Of a stretch of 64,000 bases of DNA, positions 35,829 to 45,157 are shown one piece after another (within the stretch, counting starts at the first letter, position 1; each line of letters opens with the position of its first letter). Source of the DNA: Candidatus Lightella neohaematopini. Lineage in GTDB: Bacteria; Pseudomonadota; Gammaproteobacteria; Enterobacterales; Enterobacteriaceae. The notes under the pieces were generated by a model. The model had not been told where the DNA came from, made no database searches, and saw nothing but the letters and a program-made list of their open reading frames with translations. A program made the position numbers and the translations under genes. Location of the stretch: assembly GCA_025728315.1 (NCBI GenBank), contig JAOBJW010000001.1:124001-188000 (forward strand), written 5' to 3'.

Positions 35829-36773
35829 ATGAACAATATTGCTTTAGTTTTTCCCGGACAAGGAATACAATCTATCGGAATGTTAAATAAATTTAGTAAA
35901 TTTTTTCCATTAATAAGAAATACTTTTATTGAAGCGTCAACAGTATTGAATTATGATTTATGGTACTTGTTAAATTATGGTCCAATTGAAGAATTGAATA
36001 AAACTTATTTAACTCAGCCAATTATATTAACAAGTTGTATATCTATATGGCGAATATGGAACAGTATTTGTAAAATAAAACCAATAGTAGTTGCAGGGCA
36101 TAGTTTAGGAGAATATACAGCTTTAGTATGTAATGGTTGTTTAGATTTTAGTTTAGCGTTAAGAATAGTATATTTTAGAGGTAAATTAATGCAAAAAATT
36201 ATATCTAATAATGATGGAATTATGTTAGCTGTTATTGGTTTAAATAAAAATCAAATTAGTTATGCATGTAAACAAGCAGCAGAAACTCAAGTAGTAGTTA
36301 TATCAAACTATAATTCATATGATCAAATTGTTATTTCTGGACACAAATCAGCAGTATTACGTACTGAATTAATATGTAAAAAGCTTGGTGCTAAATATAC
36401 AAAGATATTACCTATTAGCATTCCATCTCATTGTATTTTAATGAAACCAGCAGCAAAAATATTTAAAAAATATTTGGAAAAAATTAAATTTAATAATTTT
36501 ACAATACCTATTATTCATAACACAACTAGTAATATAAATAATTGTAATAAAAAAATATTTGAGTTATTAACTAAACAATTATATTATCCAGTAAATTGGA
36601 TTAAAATAATTAATTATATTGTAAGAGTAATTAAAATTAATAAAATAATAGAAATTAGTCCTATTAATATACTTACTAAATTTAATATTAATATAACTTG
36701 TAATAATGTATTTTGTGTTAGTATAAATAGTGCTAAATCATTAGTAAAGTTGGCGAAAGAAATTAGTATATAA
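35829..36773 (+). CDS. fabD: malonyl CoA-acyl carrier protein transacylase
   Basis: FabD moves malonyl from CoA to ACP. The nucleophile S92 sits in GHSLGEY, with FPGQGIQ at residues 8-14. The catalytic His in PSHCILMKPAA (near 200) and Arg in the RGKLMQ segment (near 117) are present. It has 314 residues (E. coli 309). The malonyl-CoA would come from acetyl-CoA carboxylase, whose accB and accC are at 56 kb. It lies between fabH and fabG with gaps of 3 and 7 bp. Confidence 0.97.
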   Translation: MNNIALVFPGQGIQSIGMLNKFSKFFPLIRNTFIEASTVLNYDLWYLLNYGPIEELNKTYLTQPIILTSCISIWRIWNSICKIKPIVVAGHSLGEYTALVCNGCLDFSLALRIVYFRGKLMQKIISNNDGIMLAVIGLNKNQISYACKQAAETQVVVISNYNSYDQIVISGHKSAVLRTELICKKLGAKYTKILPISIPSHCILMKPAAKIFKKYLEKIKFNNFTIPIIHNTTSNINNCNKKIFELLTKQLYYPVNWIKIINYIVRVIKINKIIEISPINILTKFNINITCNNVFCVSINSAKSLVKLAKEISI

Positions 36774-36780
36774 ATTAACT

Positions 36781-37515
36781 ATGAATAATAATACTAAAAT
36801 AGCATTAGTAACAGGAGCTAGTAGAGGTATTGGTTTTGCTATAGCAAGATTATTATCTTTAAATGGTTTTATAGTAATTGGTACATCAACTAATGAATAT
36901 GGATTAAAAGCTATTAATAATTGTTCAAAATCTAATATAATAGGTAAGATATTAGATTTATCTGATCCTAATAGTATTGATAATTTTTTAAGTAATTTAT
37001 TTAATGAGTTTAGTAACATAGATGTATTAATAAATAATGCTGGTATTACCAACGATAGTTTATTTGTACGTATGTCAAGTAAATTTTGGCAATCAGTAAT
37101 TAATGTTAATTTAACATCAATATTTCATATTACTAAAGCTATAGTAAAACGTATGATAACCAATAAATTTGGTAGAATAATTAACATAGGTTCAGTTGTA
37201 GGTAGTGTTGGTAATATTGGACAAGTAAATTATGCAACTGCAAAATCAGGTATAATAGGATTTAGTAAATCTTTAGCTAAAGAATTAGCAAGATATAATA
37301 TTACGGTTAATGTAATATCACCAGGATTTATTATAACAGATATGACAAAAAATTTAAATGATAAACAAAAAAGTCATATTTTATCTAAAATCCCTTTAAA
37401 TCGTTTTGGTACTCCAGAAGATATTGCACATGTCGTTTTATTTTTATCTTCTAATAATTCATCTTATATTACTGGAGAAACTATTAATGTAAATGGTGGT
37501 ATGTATATGATATAA
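36781..37515 (+). CDS. fabG: 3-oxoacyl-ACP reductase
   Basis: FabG is the NADPH-dependent ketoreductase of fatty-acid elongation, also used in building the pimeloyl chain of biotin. It has 244 residues, the standard length. It shows the Rossmann motif GASRGIG (residues 12-18), NNAG near 86, and the catalytic Ser-Tyr-Lys set in GSVVGSVG...NYATAKSG. VNGGMYMI ends the protein. It is 7 bp after fabD. Confidence 0.98.
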   Translation: MNNNTKIALVTGASRGIGFAIARLLSLNGFIVIGTSTNEYGLKAINNCSKSNIIGKILDLSDPNSIDNFLSNLFNEFSNIDVLINNAGITNDSLFVRMSSKFWQSVINVNLTSIFHITKAIVKRMITNKFGRIINIGSVVGSVGNIGQVNYATAKSGIIGFSKSLAKELARYNITVNVISPGFIITDMTKNLNDKQKSHILSKIPLNRFGTPEDIAHVVLFLSSNNSSYITGETINVNGGMYMI

Positions 37516-37571
37516 TGGAATTACAGATTATTAGTTTACATTAAATTTTATAAAATATAGGAGTTAATATT

Positions 37572-37811
37572 ATGAATAATATTGAAGAACGTGTTAAAAG
37601 TATTATAGCTGAACAATTAAGTATAAAAAAAGAAGATATAATTAATAGTTCATCGTTTGTTGATGACCTAGGAGCTGATTCATTAGATACTGTAGAACTA
37701 GTTATGGCTTTAGAAGAAGAATTTAATATAGAAATTCCTGATGAAGAAGCAGAAAAAATTACTACTGTGCAAGCAGCAATAGATTTTATTCAATCACATA
37801 CTAATGAGTAA
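37572..37811 (+). CDS. acpP: acyl carrier protein
   Basis: The acyl carrier protein is 79 residues with phosphopantetheine attachment site S37 in GADSLDTVE, and the acidic helix II ([10 protein letters not shown]) that docks fatty-acid enzymes. It is highly acidic, as in the family. The strongest ribosome-binding site in the window (AGGAG, 37559-37563, 8 nt from ATG) precedes it, consistent with high expression. It serves FabH/FabD/FabG, BioC and LipB. A terminator-like hairpin overlaps its stop codon. fabF, next in E. coli, is absent. Confidence 0.98.
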   Translation: MNNIEERVKSIIAEQLSIKKEDIINSSSFVDDLGADSLDTVELVMALEEEFNIEIPDEEAEKITTVQAAIDFIQSHTNE

Positions 37812-37841
37812 ACTATTACTACTCATGAAAAATATTTTTTT
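37804..37841 (+). terminator. rho-independent-like terminator after acpP
   Basis: ATGAGTA (37804-37810) pairs with TACTCAT (37820-37826) over a 9-nt loop, and a run of seven T's follows at 37835-37841. The stem overlaps the last codons and stop of acpP. The stem is short and AT-rich, so it may be a partial terminator that separates the fab genes from pabC. Confidence 0.45.
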
Positions 37842-37914
37842 GATAAAATACTTTAGTATGTAATTAATAAAGGTAATATTTATTTTACATAATTTATTTT
37901 TATAGTTACATCTA

Positions 37915-38730
37915 ATGTATTTTATTAATGGTATTGAATATCGTTATCCTGTACCAAATAGTCGTTATTTAAAATTTGGTGATGGTTTTTTTACAACTAT
38001 TAAGTTGGTTAATGGTAAGTTATTATTATTAGATTGGCATATTAATAGATTAACTTATACTGCAAAAAAATTATTATTTTATACATTTGATCCTGATATT
38101 GCTTATCAGGATATATTAAATTTTAGTAATAATAAAGATAATGGTATTATTAAAATACTTATAAGTAATATTGTAAGTAAGGATTTTATAATTAATATTA
38201 ATAATCGAAAGTTACTGTATGTTCTTTCTTTTACTAAAATACCAAAATATTATAACACATGGTGTTCAAATGGTATAACTTTAGGTATTAGTCCAATAAA
38301 ATTATCTCATAATACTCTATTAGCTGGATTAAAACATACTAATAGATTAGAACAGTTATTGATATCTTCATATATAAAAAGTGTTAATGTTGATGAAGTA
38401 GTAGTTTTAGATATAAATAAAAATATCATAGAATGTTGTAATGCTAATATATTTTGGCGTAAAGGAAATATAATTTATACACCATTACTTACTTACGCTG
38501 GTGTTTCTGGTATTATGAGAAAATTAATAATCTCATTATTACCAAAATTCAATTACATGTTAAAAGAAGTTTCTGTTTCTTTAGAAGAAATAATTACTGC
38601 AGAAGAAGTATTTATTACTAATTCTTTAATATTAGTTATATCAGTAAATAATATTATTAATTATTTTTTTTATAAAAAAACGTTATTTAAAATTTTAGTA
38701 GAATATTTTACCAGTATTAATTTTATGTAG
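37915..38730 (+). CDS. pabC: aminodeoxychorismate lyase
   Basis: PabC is the PLP enzyme that releases pyruvate from aminodeoxychorismate to give p-aminobenzoate for folate. The N-terminal FGDGFFTTIK, the PLP lysine in AGLKHTNRLEQ (near residue 141), and the ECCNANIFWRKGN motif match E. coli PabC (269; here 271 residues). It shares the pathway with PabB at 51.6 kb. It is in the enteric position after acpP, but fabF (before) and mltG (after) are gone. It ends with TAG. Confidence 0.95.
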   Translation: MYFINGIEYRYPVPNSRYLKFGDGFFTTIKLVNGKLLLLDWHINRLTYTAKKLLFYTFDPDIAYQDILNFSNNKDNGIIKILISNIVSKDFIININNRKLLYVLSFTKIPKYYNTWCSNGITLGISPIKLSHNTLLAGLKHTNRLEQLLISSYIKSVNVDEVVVLDINKNIIECCNANIFWRKGNIIYTPLLTYAGVSGIMRKLIISLLPKFNYMLKEVSVSLEEIITAEEVFITNSLILVISVNNIINYFFYKKTLFKILVEYFTSINFM

Positions 38731-39042
38731 AAATTAAATTTTTATTATTTATTAATATTTTATTTGTATATTTTGGCTTATATTAAATATAACTTTTTAA
38801 ATTTAATTATATAAAATATAATTAGTTATTAATATAATATATTAAAAGTCTAAACTTCACCCAAAATTAAAAATATAAATAATTATAATATTACAAATTA
38901 TTTAAAGTATTATATAAATGTTAATTTACAAACTATAAAATATTTTATTAAAAAATTACCATTAACATAAAAATTAATGATGCTTAGTATATTTATTTTG
39001 ATTAATTTTTAGATTAAAAAATAAATTATTAAATATATTAAT
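38731..39042. other. 312-bp non-coding gap at the former mltG site
   Basis: No gene or RNA is visible. In E. coli mltG (yceG, an endolytic murein transglycosylase) occupies this place between pabC and tmk. I could not recognise any mltG peptide in the three forward frames, so this is the deleted remnant, now random AT-rich sequence. A promoter for tmk-holB-tatD-hinT-lpoB could lie near the right end, but none is convincing. Confidence 0.5.
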
Positions 39043-39693
39043 ATGAGTATTTATAATGGAAAATTCATAGTAGTAGAAGGATTAGATGGAGCTGGTAAAA
39101 CTAGTGCTACTAAACAAATATTAAAAATATTACGTTATTATGGTATAGTAAATGTTAATATTGTTCGCGATCCTGGTGGAACACCATTATCCGAAATACT
39201 AAGATTACTTATTACTGGTAAGTTTAATTATAATATTGATGAACCTACTAATTATGCAGAATTATTTATGTTATATGCTGCTAGAGTTCAGTTAATCGAA
39301 AAATTTATTAAACCTAAATTAAAAAAAAATTATTGGGTTATTAGTGATAGATATTATCTTTCTTCTTATGCATACCAAAGTGGTGGTAGATGTATTAATA
39401 ATCAAATATTAAAATTTTTAGATAATATAATATTACATGGAGTTTATCCAGATTTAACTATATTTTTAGATGTATTACCTAAAACTGGTTTAAATAGAAT
39501 AAGAAATAATAATACTAGGTTAGATCGTATAGAAAATGAGTCATTAAATTTTTTTTATCGTGTGTATAATTATTATAAAAAATTAGTTAAATTTAATAAA
39601 AATATTATTTGTATTAATGCTAATCAATCTTTATCTATAGTAAACCAAGAAATTAACTATTATATATCAAAATGGCTTATGAAAATAATGTAA
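39043..39693 (+). CDS. tmk: thymidylate kinase
   Basis: Tmk phosphorylates dTMP to dTDP. The P-loop EGLDGAGKTS is at residues 11-20. The DRX-type motif (SDRYYLSSYAYQSGGR) lies near 103-118 and RDPGGTPLSE near 45. It has 216 residues (E. coli 213). The stop overlaps the start of holB by 22 nt, suggesting translational coupling. Confidence 0.97.
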   Translation: MSIYNGKFIVVEGLDGAGKTSATKQILKILRYYGIVNVNIVRDPGGTPLSEILRLLITGKFNYNIDEPTNYAELFMLYAARVQLIEKFIKPKLKKNYWVISDRYYLSSYAYQSGGRCINNQILKFLDNIILHGVYPDLTIFLDVLPKTGLNRIRNNNTRLDRIENESLNFFYRVYNYYKKLVKFNKNIICINANQSLSIVNQEINYYISKWLMKIM

Positions 39694-40646
39694 GTAATTT
39701 TACGTGGTATCCTTGGTTAAATAACCAATATAAGAAAATTATTAACTTTTATAATAAAAATAAACATAATGCGATAATTATATATAATTCGATTAATGAT
39801 AATAGTAATAATTTACTTTGTTATGCAGTTAGTCGTAGACTAATATGTCAAAATAGTAATTACTATAAATCTTGTAATACATGCAGTAATTGTATATTAA
39901 TGTCTAATAACAATTATCCATACTATTATAAATTAAACTATTTAACGTTAAATATACAAAAAATTAGAGATATTATTGTTGATATTAACAAACTTAGTTT
40001 TAAACAAGTAAAAGTTATACATATTACTAACATTGAAAAATTAACATATCAAACAATTAGTACATTATTAAAAATTATAGAATATCCCCCATCAATGACA
40101 TATTTTATTTTGTCATGTAATAATATTTCAATTGTACCTATGACAATAAGAAGTAGATGTATTTGTTGGAATATGCAAATTCCTAATGAAAATTATAGTA
40201 TTAAGTGGCTAAAAACTGTTATTCATAACAAGGAAATTATTCTTCGTACTTCTCTACGTATTTGTAATGGTAGTCCTATTAATGCAATATTATTACTAAA
40301 ATCTAAATTATGGAATAGTAGATATATATTACTTAATCAAATAAATAATGCCTTATTAAAAGACGATATGTTATTATTATTACCTATTTTAAACTCTAGT
40401 AAGAACGAAATAATATATTTGTTAATTACGTTTATTAGTGATATTATTAAGTTAATGAAAAATACTAGCGAATCATTTTTAGTAAATCTTGATTCTATTA
40501 ATAAAATCAAGAGTTTTTTATATATAAATAACATTTATAAAATATATAAATTATGGAGTAACTTAATTAATTGTTGGTATTATTTAAATTATAAAAATAA
40601 TATAAATCGTGAATTATTAATATTACATCTTTTAGTTAATTGGTAA
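39672..40646 (+). CDS. holB: DNA polymerase III delta' subunit
   Basis: HolB is the stator of the clamp loader. WYPWLNNQYKKII near residue 13 matches E. coli HolB WYPWL. The zinc-binding CNTCSNC segment follows near 68, then TISTLLKIIEYPP (sensor region) and RSRCICW. It has 324 residues against 334. The ATG at 39672 lies within tmk and gives about ten extra N-terminal residues; no alternative ATG or GTG lies closer to the WYPWL block. tatD follows by 9 bp, as in E. coli. Confidence 0.93.
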   Translation: MAYENNVSNFTWYPWLNNQYKKIINFYNKNKHNAIIIYNSINDNSNNLLCYAVSRRLICQNSNYYKSCNTCSNCILMSNNNYPYYYKLNYLTLNIQKIRDIIVDINKLSFKQVKVIHITNIEKLTYQTISTLLKIIEYPPSMTYFILSCNNISIVPMTIRSRCICWNMQIPNENYSIKWLKTVIHNKEIILRTSLRICNGSPINAILLLKSKLWNSRYILLNQINNALLKDDMLLLLPILNSSKNEIIYLLITFISDIIKLMKNTSESFLVNLDSINKIKSFLYINNIYKIYKLWSNLINCWYYLNYKNNINRELLILHLLVNW

Positions 40647-40655
40647 TTTTAAATT

Positions 40656-41435
40656 ATGTTTTTAGTTGATTCTCATTGTCACATTGATAAATTTCATTAC
40701 AATGAAATTGTAGATTATAACTTAAAAAATTTAGTACTTAATGCTGAGTTAAATAATGTAAAGCTATTATTAACAGTATGTACTAGATTAAATTATTTTC
40801 ATGAATTAATTAATATTAATAAAAGTTATAACAATATATTAATTTCTTGTGGTGTACATCCTCTATTTATTGATAGTAATTATAATTATCATAAATTATT
40901 AGATTTATCACTAAATAACAATGTCATTGCAATTGGGGAAACAGGATTAGATTTTTTTTATGAAACAGATTTAATAAAAAAAAATATACAAAAAAAAGTA
41001 TTTATTGATCATATACTAATAGCAGAAAAATTAAATAAACCAATTATTATACATACTAGAAATTCATTTCAAGATATCGTAAATATACTAAATAATTACA
41101 ATAAATTATCTGGAGTGTTCCATTGTTTTAATGAAGATATTAGATGTGCTAGTTTAGCACTAGATATTGGTTTTTATATATCGTTTTCTGGAATTTTAAC
41201 ATTTAAAAATGCTAAAGTAATTAGAGAAACATTAAAATATGTACCGTTAAATAAATTATTACTAGAGACAGACTCACCATATTTAACTCCTGAACCATAT
41301 AGGGGTACTTATAATCAACCAGCTTATTTAAAAAATATTATTGAGTGTGTTTCAATAATAAAAAATATCTCATTAAAAAAATTATCTAATATATTATTAA
41401 ACAATTTTTTACAATTATTTAAAATTAATATATAG
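40656..41435 (+). CDS. ycfH: TatD-family metal-dependent deoxyribonuclease (YcfH type)
   Basis: This is a TatD-family hydrolase; the family has metal-dependent DNase activity, though the cellular role of YcfH is not well defined. Metal ligands are visible in order: HCHID near residue 7, GETGLDFFYE near 91, IHTRN near 130, FHCF near 153 and ETDSPYLTP near 203. It has 259 residues (E. coli 265). It lies between holB and hinT, the E. coli order with ptsG removed. It ends with TAG. Confidence 0.94.
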   Translation: MFLVDSHCHIDKFHYNEIVDYNLKNLVLNAELNNVKLLLTVCTRLNYFHELININKSYNNILISCGVHPLFIDSNYNYHKLLDLSLNNNVIAIGETGLDFFYETDLIKKNIQKKVFIDHILIAEKLNKPIIIHTRNSFQDIVNILNNYNKLSGVFHCFNEDIRCASLALDIGFYISFSGILTFKNAKVIRETLKYVPLNKLLLETDSPYLTPEPYRGTYNQPAYLKNIIECVSIIKNISLKKLSNILLNNFLQLFKINI

Positions 41436-41444
41436 AGTATTACA

Positions 41445-41789
41445 ATGAATAAGCATTATGTTTTTATGAATATTATAAATAAAAAAACTAATACTAAAAT
41501 CTTATATCAGGATAGTTTCGTCACTGCTTTTCATGATATTAATAAGAAAGCTCCAATACATATATTAATTGTAACTAATAAGTTAATTGCTTCATTAAAT
41601 GATGTTAATGATAGTGATACTATTTTATTAGGTAAATTATTAATTGTTGCTACTAAAATGGCTAAAAAATATCATATAGATAAAAGTGGTTATAGATTAA
41701 TTATAAATTGTAATTTTCATGGAGGACAAGAAATTAATCATTTACATATACATTTATTAGGTGGTAAACCTTTAGGTAGTATATTATAG
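41445..41789 (+). CDS. hinT: HIT-family purine nucleoside phosphoramidase
   Basis: HinT hydrolyses adenosine phosphoramidates and acyl-adenylates, for example those leaked by aminoacyl-tRNA synthetases. The His-triad HLHIHLLGG is near residues 100-108, and APIHILIV and NCNFHGGQE precede it. It has 114 residues against 119, lacking the extreme C-terminal tail. Its TAG stop overlaps the GTG start of lpoB by one base (TAGTG), a tight coupling. ycfL, between these two in E. coli, is lost. Confidence 0.95.
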   Translation: MNKHYVFMNIINKKTNTKILYQDSFVTAFHDINKKAPIHILIVTNKLIASLNDVNDSDTILLGKLLIVATKMAKKYHIDKSGYRLIINCNFHGGQEINHLHIHLLGGKPLGSIL

Positions 41790-42343
41790 TGAGAGTTAAA
41801 TTATTAATTAATACTATATTGATTACTATAGTACTATCTATACTGAGTAGCTGTTCATTTAATAAGATAAAAAATTTAAATATTAATAAATTAAATAAAT
41901 TTTATCATAAATCTAATGTTAACTATCTAACTAATAATAAAATTAATAATTGGTATAATTACTTTTCAGTGATATTTAAACGATCATCAAAATTAAATAT
42001 TATTAAAAATAATGAGTTAATATTAGTCGATAGTATTATTAATAATACTAATAGTTATTTAAACATAGAAAGTGTTACTGAAGAATTAATAAAAGCACTA
42101 AGTAATTTTTTAGATAAAAAGCAAATAGTAAGTATTCAACAATTAAAACTAGCTTATAGTAAATTAGGTAGTGAAATTAATTCGATACCGGTATCAATAA
42201 ATAAATCGATATGGTTAAGTAATTATTTGCATAGCAAATACATAATGTACACCACTATTAGTAACCATAACATTTTTCCTAATATAGAAATACAAATTTT
42301 TAATACTAAAACAGGAGAAATAGTATGGTCTAATAACTTTTAG
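41789..42343 (+). CDS. lpoB: penicillin-binding protein activator LpoB
   Basis: LpoB is the outer-membrane lipoprotein that activates the peptidoglycan synthase PBP1b. It shows a signal peptide with lipobox LSSC (Cys at ~22). ILVDSIINNTNSYLN near residue 75 matches E. coli LLVDSVNNRTNGSLN. IQQLKLAYSKLG matches AQQLSMAKQQLG, and FNTKTGEIVWS matches the C-terminal VQTGEIIWS. It has 184 residues against 213; the Pro-rich linker that crosses the periplasm is shorter and Asn/Lys-rich. It starts with GTG. The position after hinT is enteric. It ends with TAG, overlapping nfo by 4 bp. Confidence 0.88.
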   Translation: MRVKLLINTILITIVLSILSSCSFNKIKNLNINKLNKFYHKSNVNYLTNNKINNWYNYFSVIFKRSSKLNIIKNNELILVDSIINNTNSYLNIESVTEELIKALSNFLDKKQIVSIQQLKLAYSKLGSEINSIPVSINKSIWLSNYLHSKYIMYTTISNHNIFPNIEIQIFNTKTGEIVWSNNF

Positions 42344-43176
42344 ATTAAATTTTCTAACCAATGTATTTCATTTATCCAATTTTTTGGTGGGGTTTCTATA
42401 ATTATAGGAATTTTATTTAACTCATTATTTAACATAATCCACTTAAACATTTTAGCACCTATCATTCCTTGTCCTAGAGATGCGTGTCGATCGATTCTAC
42501 TATTACATTGATTTTTTGAATCATTAAGATGGATAGCTTTTAAGTATTTTAATCCAATAATATTATTAAATTTATTAAATACTTCGTAGTAATTATTACT
42601 TATATCATAACCAGCTGCAAAAGCATGACAAGTGTCTAAACATACACCAATTCTATTTTTATCATTAACCATATTAATAATATTAGATAAATGTTCAAAA
42701 TTAAATCCTACACTACTACCCTGTCCAGCAGAATTCTCCATAATTAATATAACATCATTAAATTTATTTAATGCTAAATTAATTGATTCTGCTATTCTGG
42801 TTAAACAATTAGCAATATTAATTTTATATAAATGATTACCTAAATGAAAATTAATTAATTTTAATCCTAGTTGTTTGCATTTATATAGTTCATTAAAAAA
42901 TAAGTATCTTGATCTATTAATACCATTAGTTACTGGATGACCTAAATTAATTAAATAACTACTATGGACTAAAATTTGATCAGATGAATAATTATATTTT
43001 TTACAATTATTACGAAAATTAATAATTTCTTTTATATTTAAAAATTTATTCACTGAATTAGTATCCGTTAAAAATAATGAGAACGATTTAATTTTTAATT
43101 TATTAGCAATTAAAACTACATTAGATAGTCCATATTTTGTTGTAATATGAAAACCAATTAATTTTTTATTTTTCAT
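42340..43176 (-). CDS. nfo: endonuclease IV (AP endonuclease)
   Basis: Nfo cuts DNA at abasic sites in base-excision repair, using three zinc ions. The signature blocks are present: ENSAGQGSSVGF near residue 146, GVCLDTCHAFAAGYD near 177, HLNDSK near 215 and RHASLGQG near 229, containing the expected His/Asp/Glu ligands. It has 278 residues (E. coli 285). Together with recA and ligA it shows that some DNA repair is kept. It is a single gene, convergent with lpoB. Confidence 0.97.
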   Translation of the reverse strand: MKNKKLIGFHITTKYGLSNVVLIANKLKIKSFSLFLTDTNSVNKFLNIKEIINFRNNCKKYNYSSDQILVHSSYLINLGHPVTNGINRSRYLFFNELYKCKQLGLKLINFHLGNHLYKINIANCLTRIAESINLALNKFNDVILIMENSAGQGSSVGFNFEHLSNIINMVNDKNRIGVCLDTCHAFAAGYDISNNYYEVFNKFNNIIGLKYLKAIHLNDSKNQCNSRIDRHASLGQGMIGAKMFKWIMLNNELNKIPIIIETPPKNWINEIHWLENLI

Positions 43177-43232
43177 GTAATAGTCAAAAATAAATATTAT
43201 AAAAATTTACGATTTTAAATATAATTAATTAT

Positions 43233-44963
43233 CTAAAATATTTTTAGTCCAACCTTTTTACTTATTAAAGTTTTTACTATAACTAAATTAGTTTTATCTT
43301 GAAAAAAATCATATATATTTCTTGCTGTTTTTAAACCAACCCCTTTAATTTTCATTAATATTTTAATATCACTAATAATTAATGAATTAATATTTTTGTA
43401 AAATTTTGACAGCAAAATTGATGTGACAATTCCCACTCCATTTATTCCTAATGAATATATAAAATTGGGTAAATTAATATTTTTTTTAGATTGTTTTATT
43501 TCATAAATAATTTTTTTCGCTAATTTATAATTTATACCATTAATTTTAATTAAATCAACTTCTTGTAAATAAAATATATCTATTAAATTTGATATAATAT
43601 TATTACTTATTAATTTAGATATTAGTTTATTTCCTAAACCAGGGATATTAATAGCATCTTTTGATACAAAATGTTTAACTAGTTCAGTAAATTGAGCACT
43701 ACAACTTAATTTACCAGTACAAATTAACTTTGTTTTATTAAAATTATATTTAGTAGCAGAATTACATACAGGACATTTATTTGGTATCTTTATTCTTATA
43801 GTATTTTTATTTCTTTTGTATAATAATACTTTAGTGATTTTAGGTATCACATCACCTATTCTGCTAACAATTACAGTATCATTTATCATTATATCTAATC
43901 TTTCTATTTCATTAAAATTATGTAAACTAGCACTAGTTATGGTAGCACCAGCAATATTAATCGCATTTAACTTAGCTACTGGAGTAATAACTCCAGTTCT
44001 ACCAACTTGATATACAACATTTTTTATAGTAGTAATTTTTTCATATGAAGGAAATTTATATGCTATAGCCCATTTATGAATTTTATTAGTTATACCTAAT
44101 TTTTTTTGCATTGCAAAAGAATTTATTTTAACTACTATACCATCAGTACTAAAGTTAAGTAGTGACTTTTTTTTATACATATCGTTATAAAATTCTATTA
44201 TGTCTTTAGTATCAGTAAAACAACTAATATACTTACTAATTGGTATCTTATATAATTTTAAATGTTGTAATAAATTATAATGATAATCAAAAAAAAATTC
44301 CTTACTGATAATATCAGCACTATAACAATAAAAACCTAATAATTTTTTATCAGAAACATTTAAATTAGATTTTCTTAATGTCCCAGCTGCATTATTACGT
44401 TCATTCAAAAAATTAGATTTACTATTTCTAATTAAAAATACTTCACCTCTAATTTCTAACAATGACGGAATTTTAGTAATGTTATTTTCTATTGATAATG
44501 GAATACCACTTATATTAATAATATTATTAGTTACATTTTCTCCAATATAACCATTACCTCTTGTAACTGCATATTTTAATTTACCATTTTTATATAAAAT
44601 ACTTACAGCTACTCCATCAATTTTTGGTTCACAACAATATATAACACGATTAATTTTAAACATATTACGTATTTTATTATCAAAACTTATTAAATCATTA
44701 TACTTATATATACTATTAAATGATAACATTGGTGAGATATGATTAATACTATTGCGAAAATTTTTAATATTTACGTTTATTCTTTGAGTTGGTGATTCTG
44801 GTGTAATTAAATCTGGTCTACAATTTTCTAATAAAATTAGTTCTTTTATAGCTTGATCATATTCATAGTCTGAAACAATTGGTTTATTTTTTACATAGTA
44901 TAAATAGTTCCAATAATTAATTAATTTACGTATACCACTAATTCTTCTTTTAATTTTACCCAT
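43233..44963 (-). CDS. ligA: NAD-dependent DNA ligase, lacking the BRCT domain
   Basis: LigA seals nicks using NAD+. The Ia domain (YEYDQAIKEL), the adenylation lysine in CCEPKIDGVAVS near residue 113, RGEVFL, DGIVVKIN, QVGRTGVITPVA, and the four-Cys zinc finger (CPVC...CTGKLSC) are present, followed by helix-hairpin-helix repeats. It has 576 residues against 671: the reading stops with TAG right after the HhH domain, so the C-terminal BRCT domain is absent. The BRCT domain is only partly needed for activity in E. coli, so the enzyme is likely functional. Confidence 0.96.
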   Translation of the reverse strand: MGKIKRRISGIRKLINYWNYLYYVKNKPIVSDYEYDQAIKELILLENCRPDLITPESPTQRINVNIKNFRNSINHISPMLSFNSIYKYNDLISFDNKIRNMFKINRVIYCCEPKIDGVAVSILYKNGKLKYAVTRGNGYIGENVTNNIINISGIPLSIENNITKIPSLLEIRGEVFLIRNSKSNFLNERNNAAGTLRKSNLNVSDKKLLGFYCYSADIISKEFFFDYHYNLLQHLKLYKIPISKYISCFTDTKDIIEFYNDMYKKKSLLNFSTDGIVVKINSFAMQKKLGITNKIHKWAIAYKFPSYEKITTIKNVVYQVGRTGVITPVAKLNAINIAGATITSASLHNFNEIERLDIMINDTVIVSRIGDVIPKITKVLLYKRNKNTIRIKIPNKCPVCNSATKYNFNKTKLICTGKLSCSAQFTELVKHFVSKDAINIPGLGNKLISKLISNNIISNLIDIFYLQEVDLIKINGINYKLAKKIIYEIKQSKKNINLPNFIYSLGINGVGIVTSILLSKFYKNINSLIISDIKILMKIKGVGLKTARNIYDFFQDKTNLVIVKTLISKKVGLKIF

Positions 44964-45157
44964 ATAAATTTTTTAATGTGATAGTATTTATAATATATAA
45001 ATTTCTACCTAATTATAAACTAATTTAATTAATTAATATATTTAATTCATTAAAAAATTGATTTTATACTAATTATGAAATAATTGATAATATATAATTA
45101 ATTATATAAAATTCTATCTAAAATATTTAACTAAATTATAATTATAGGTAATGAATT

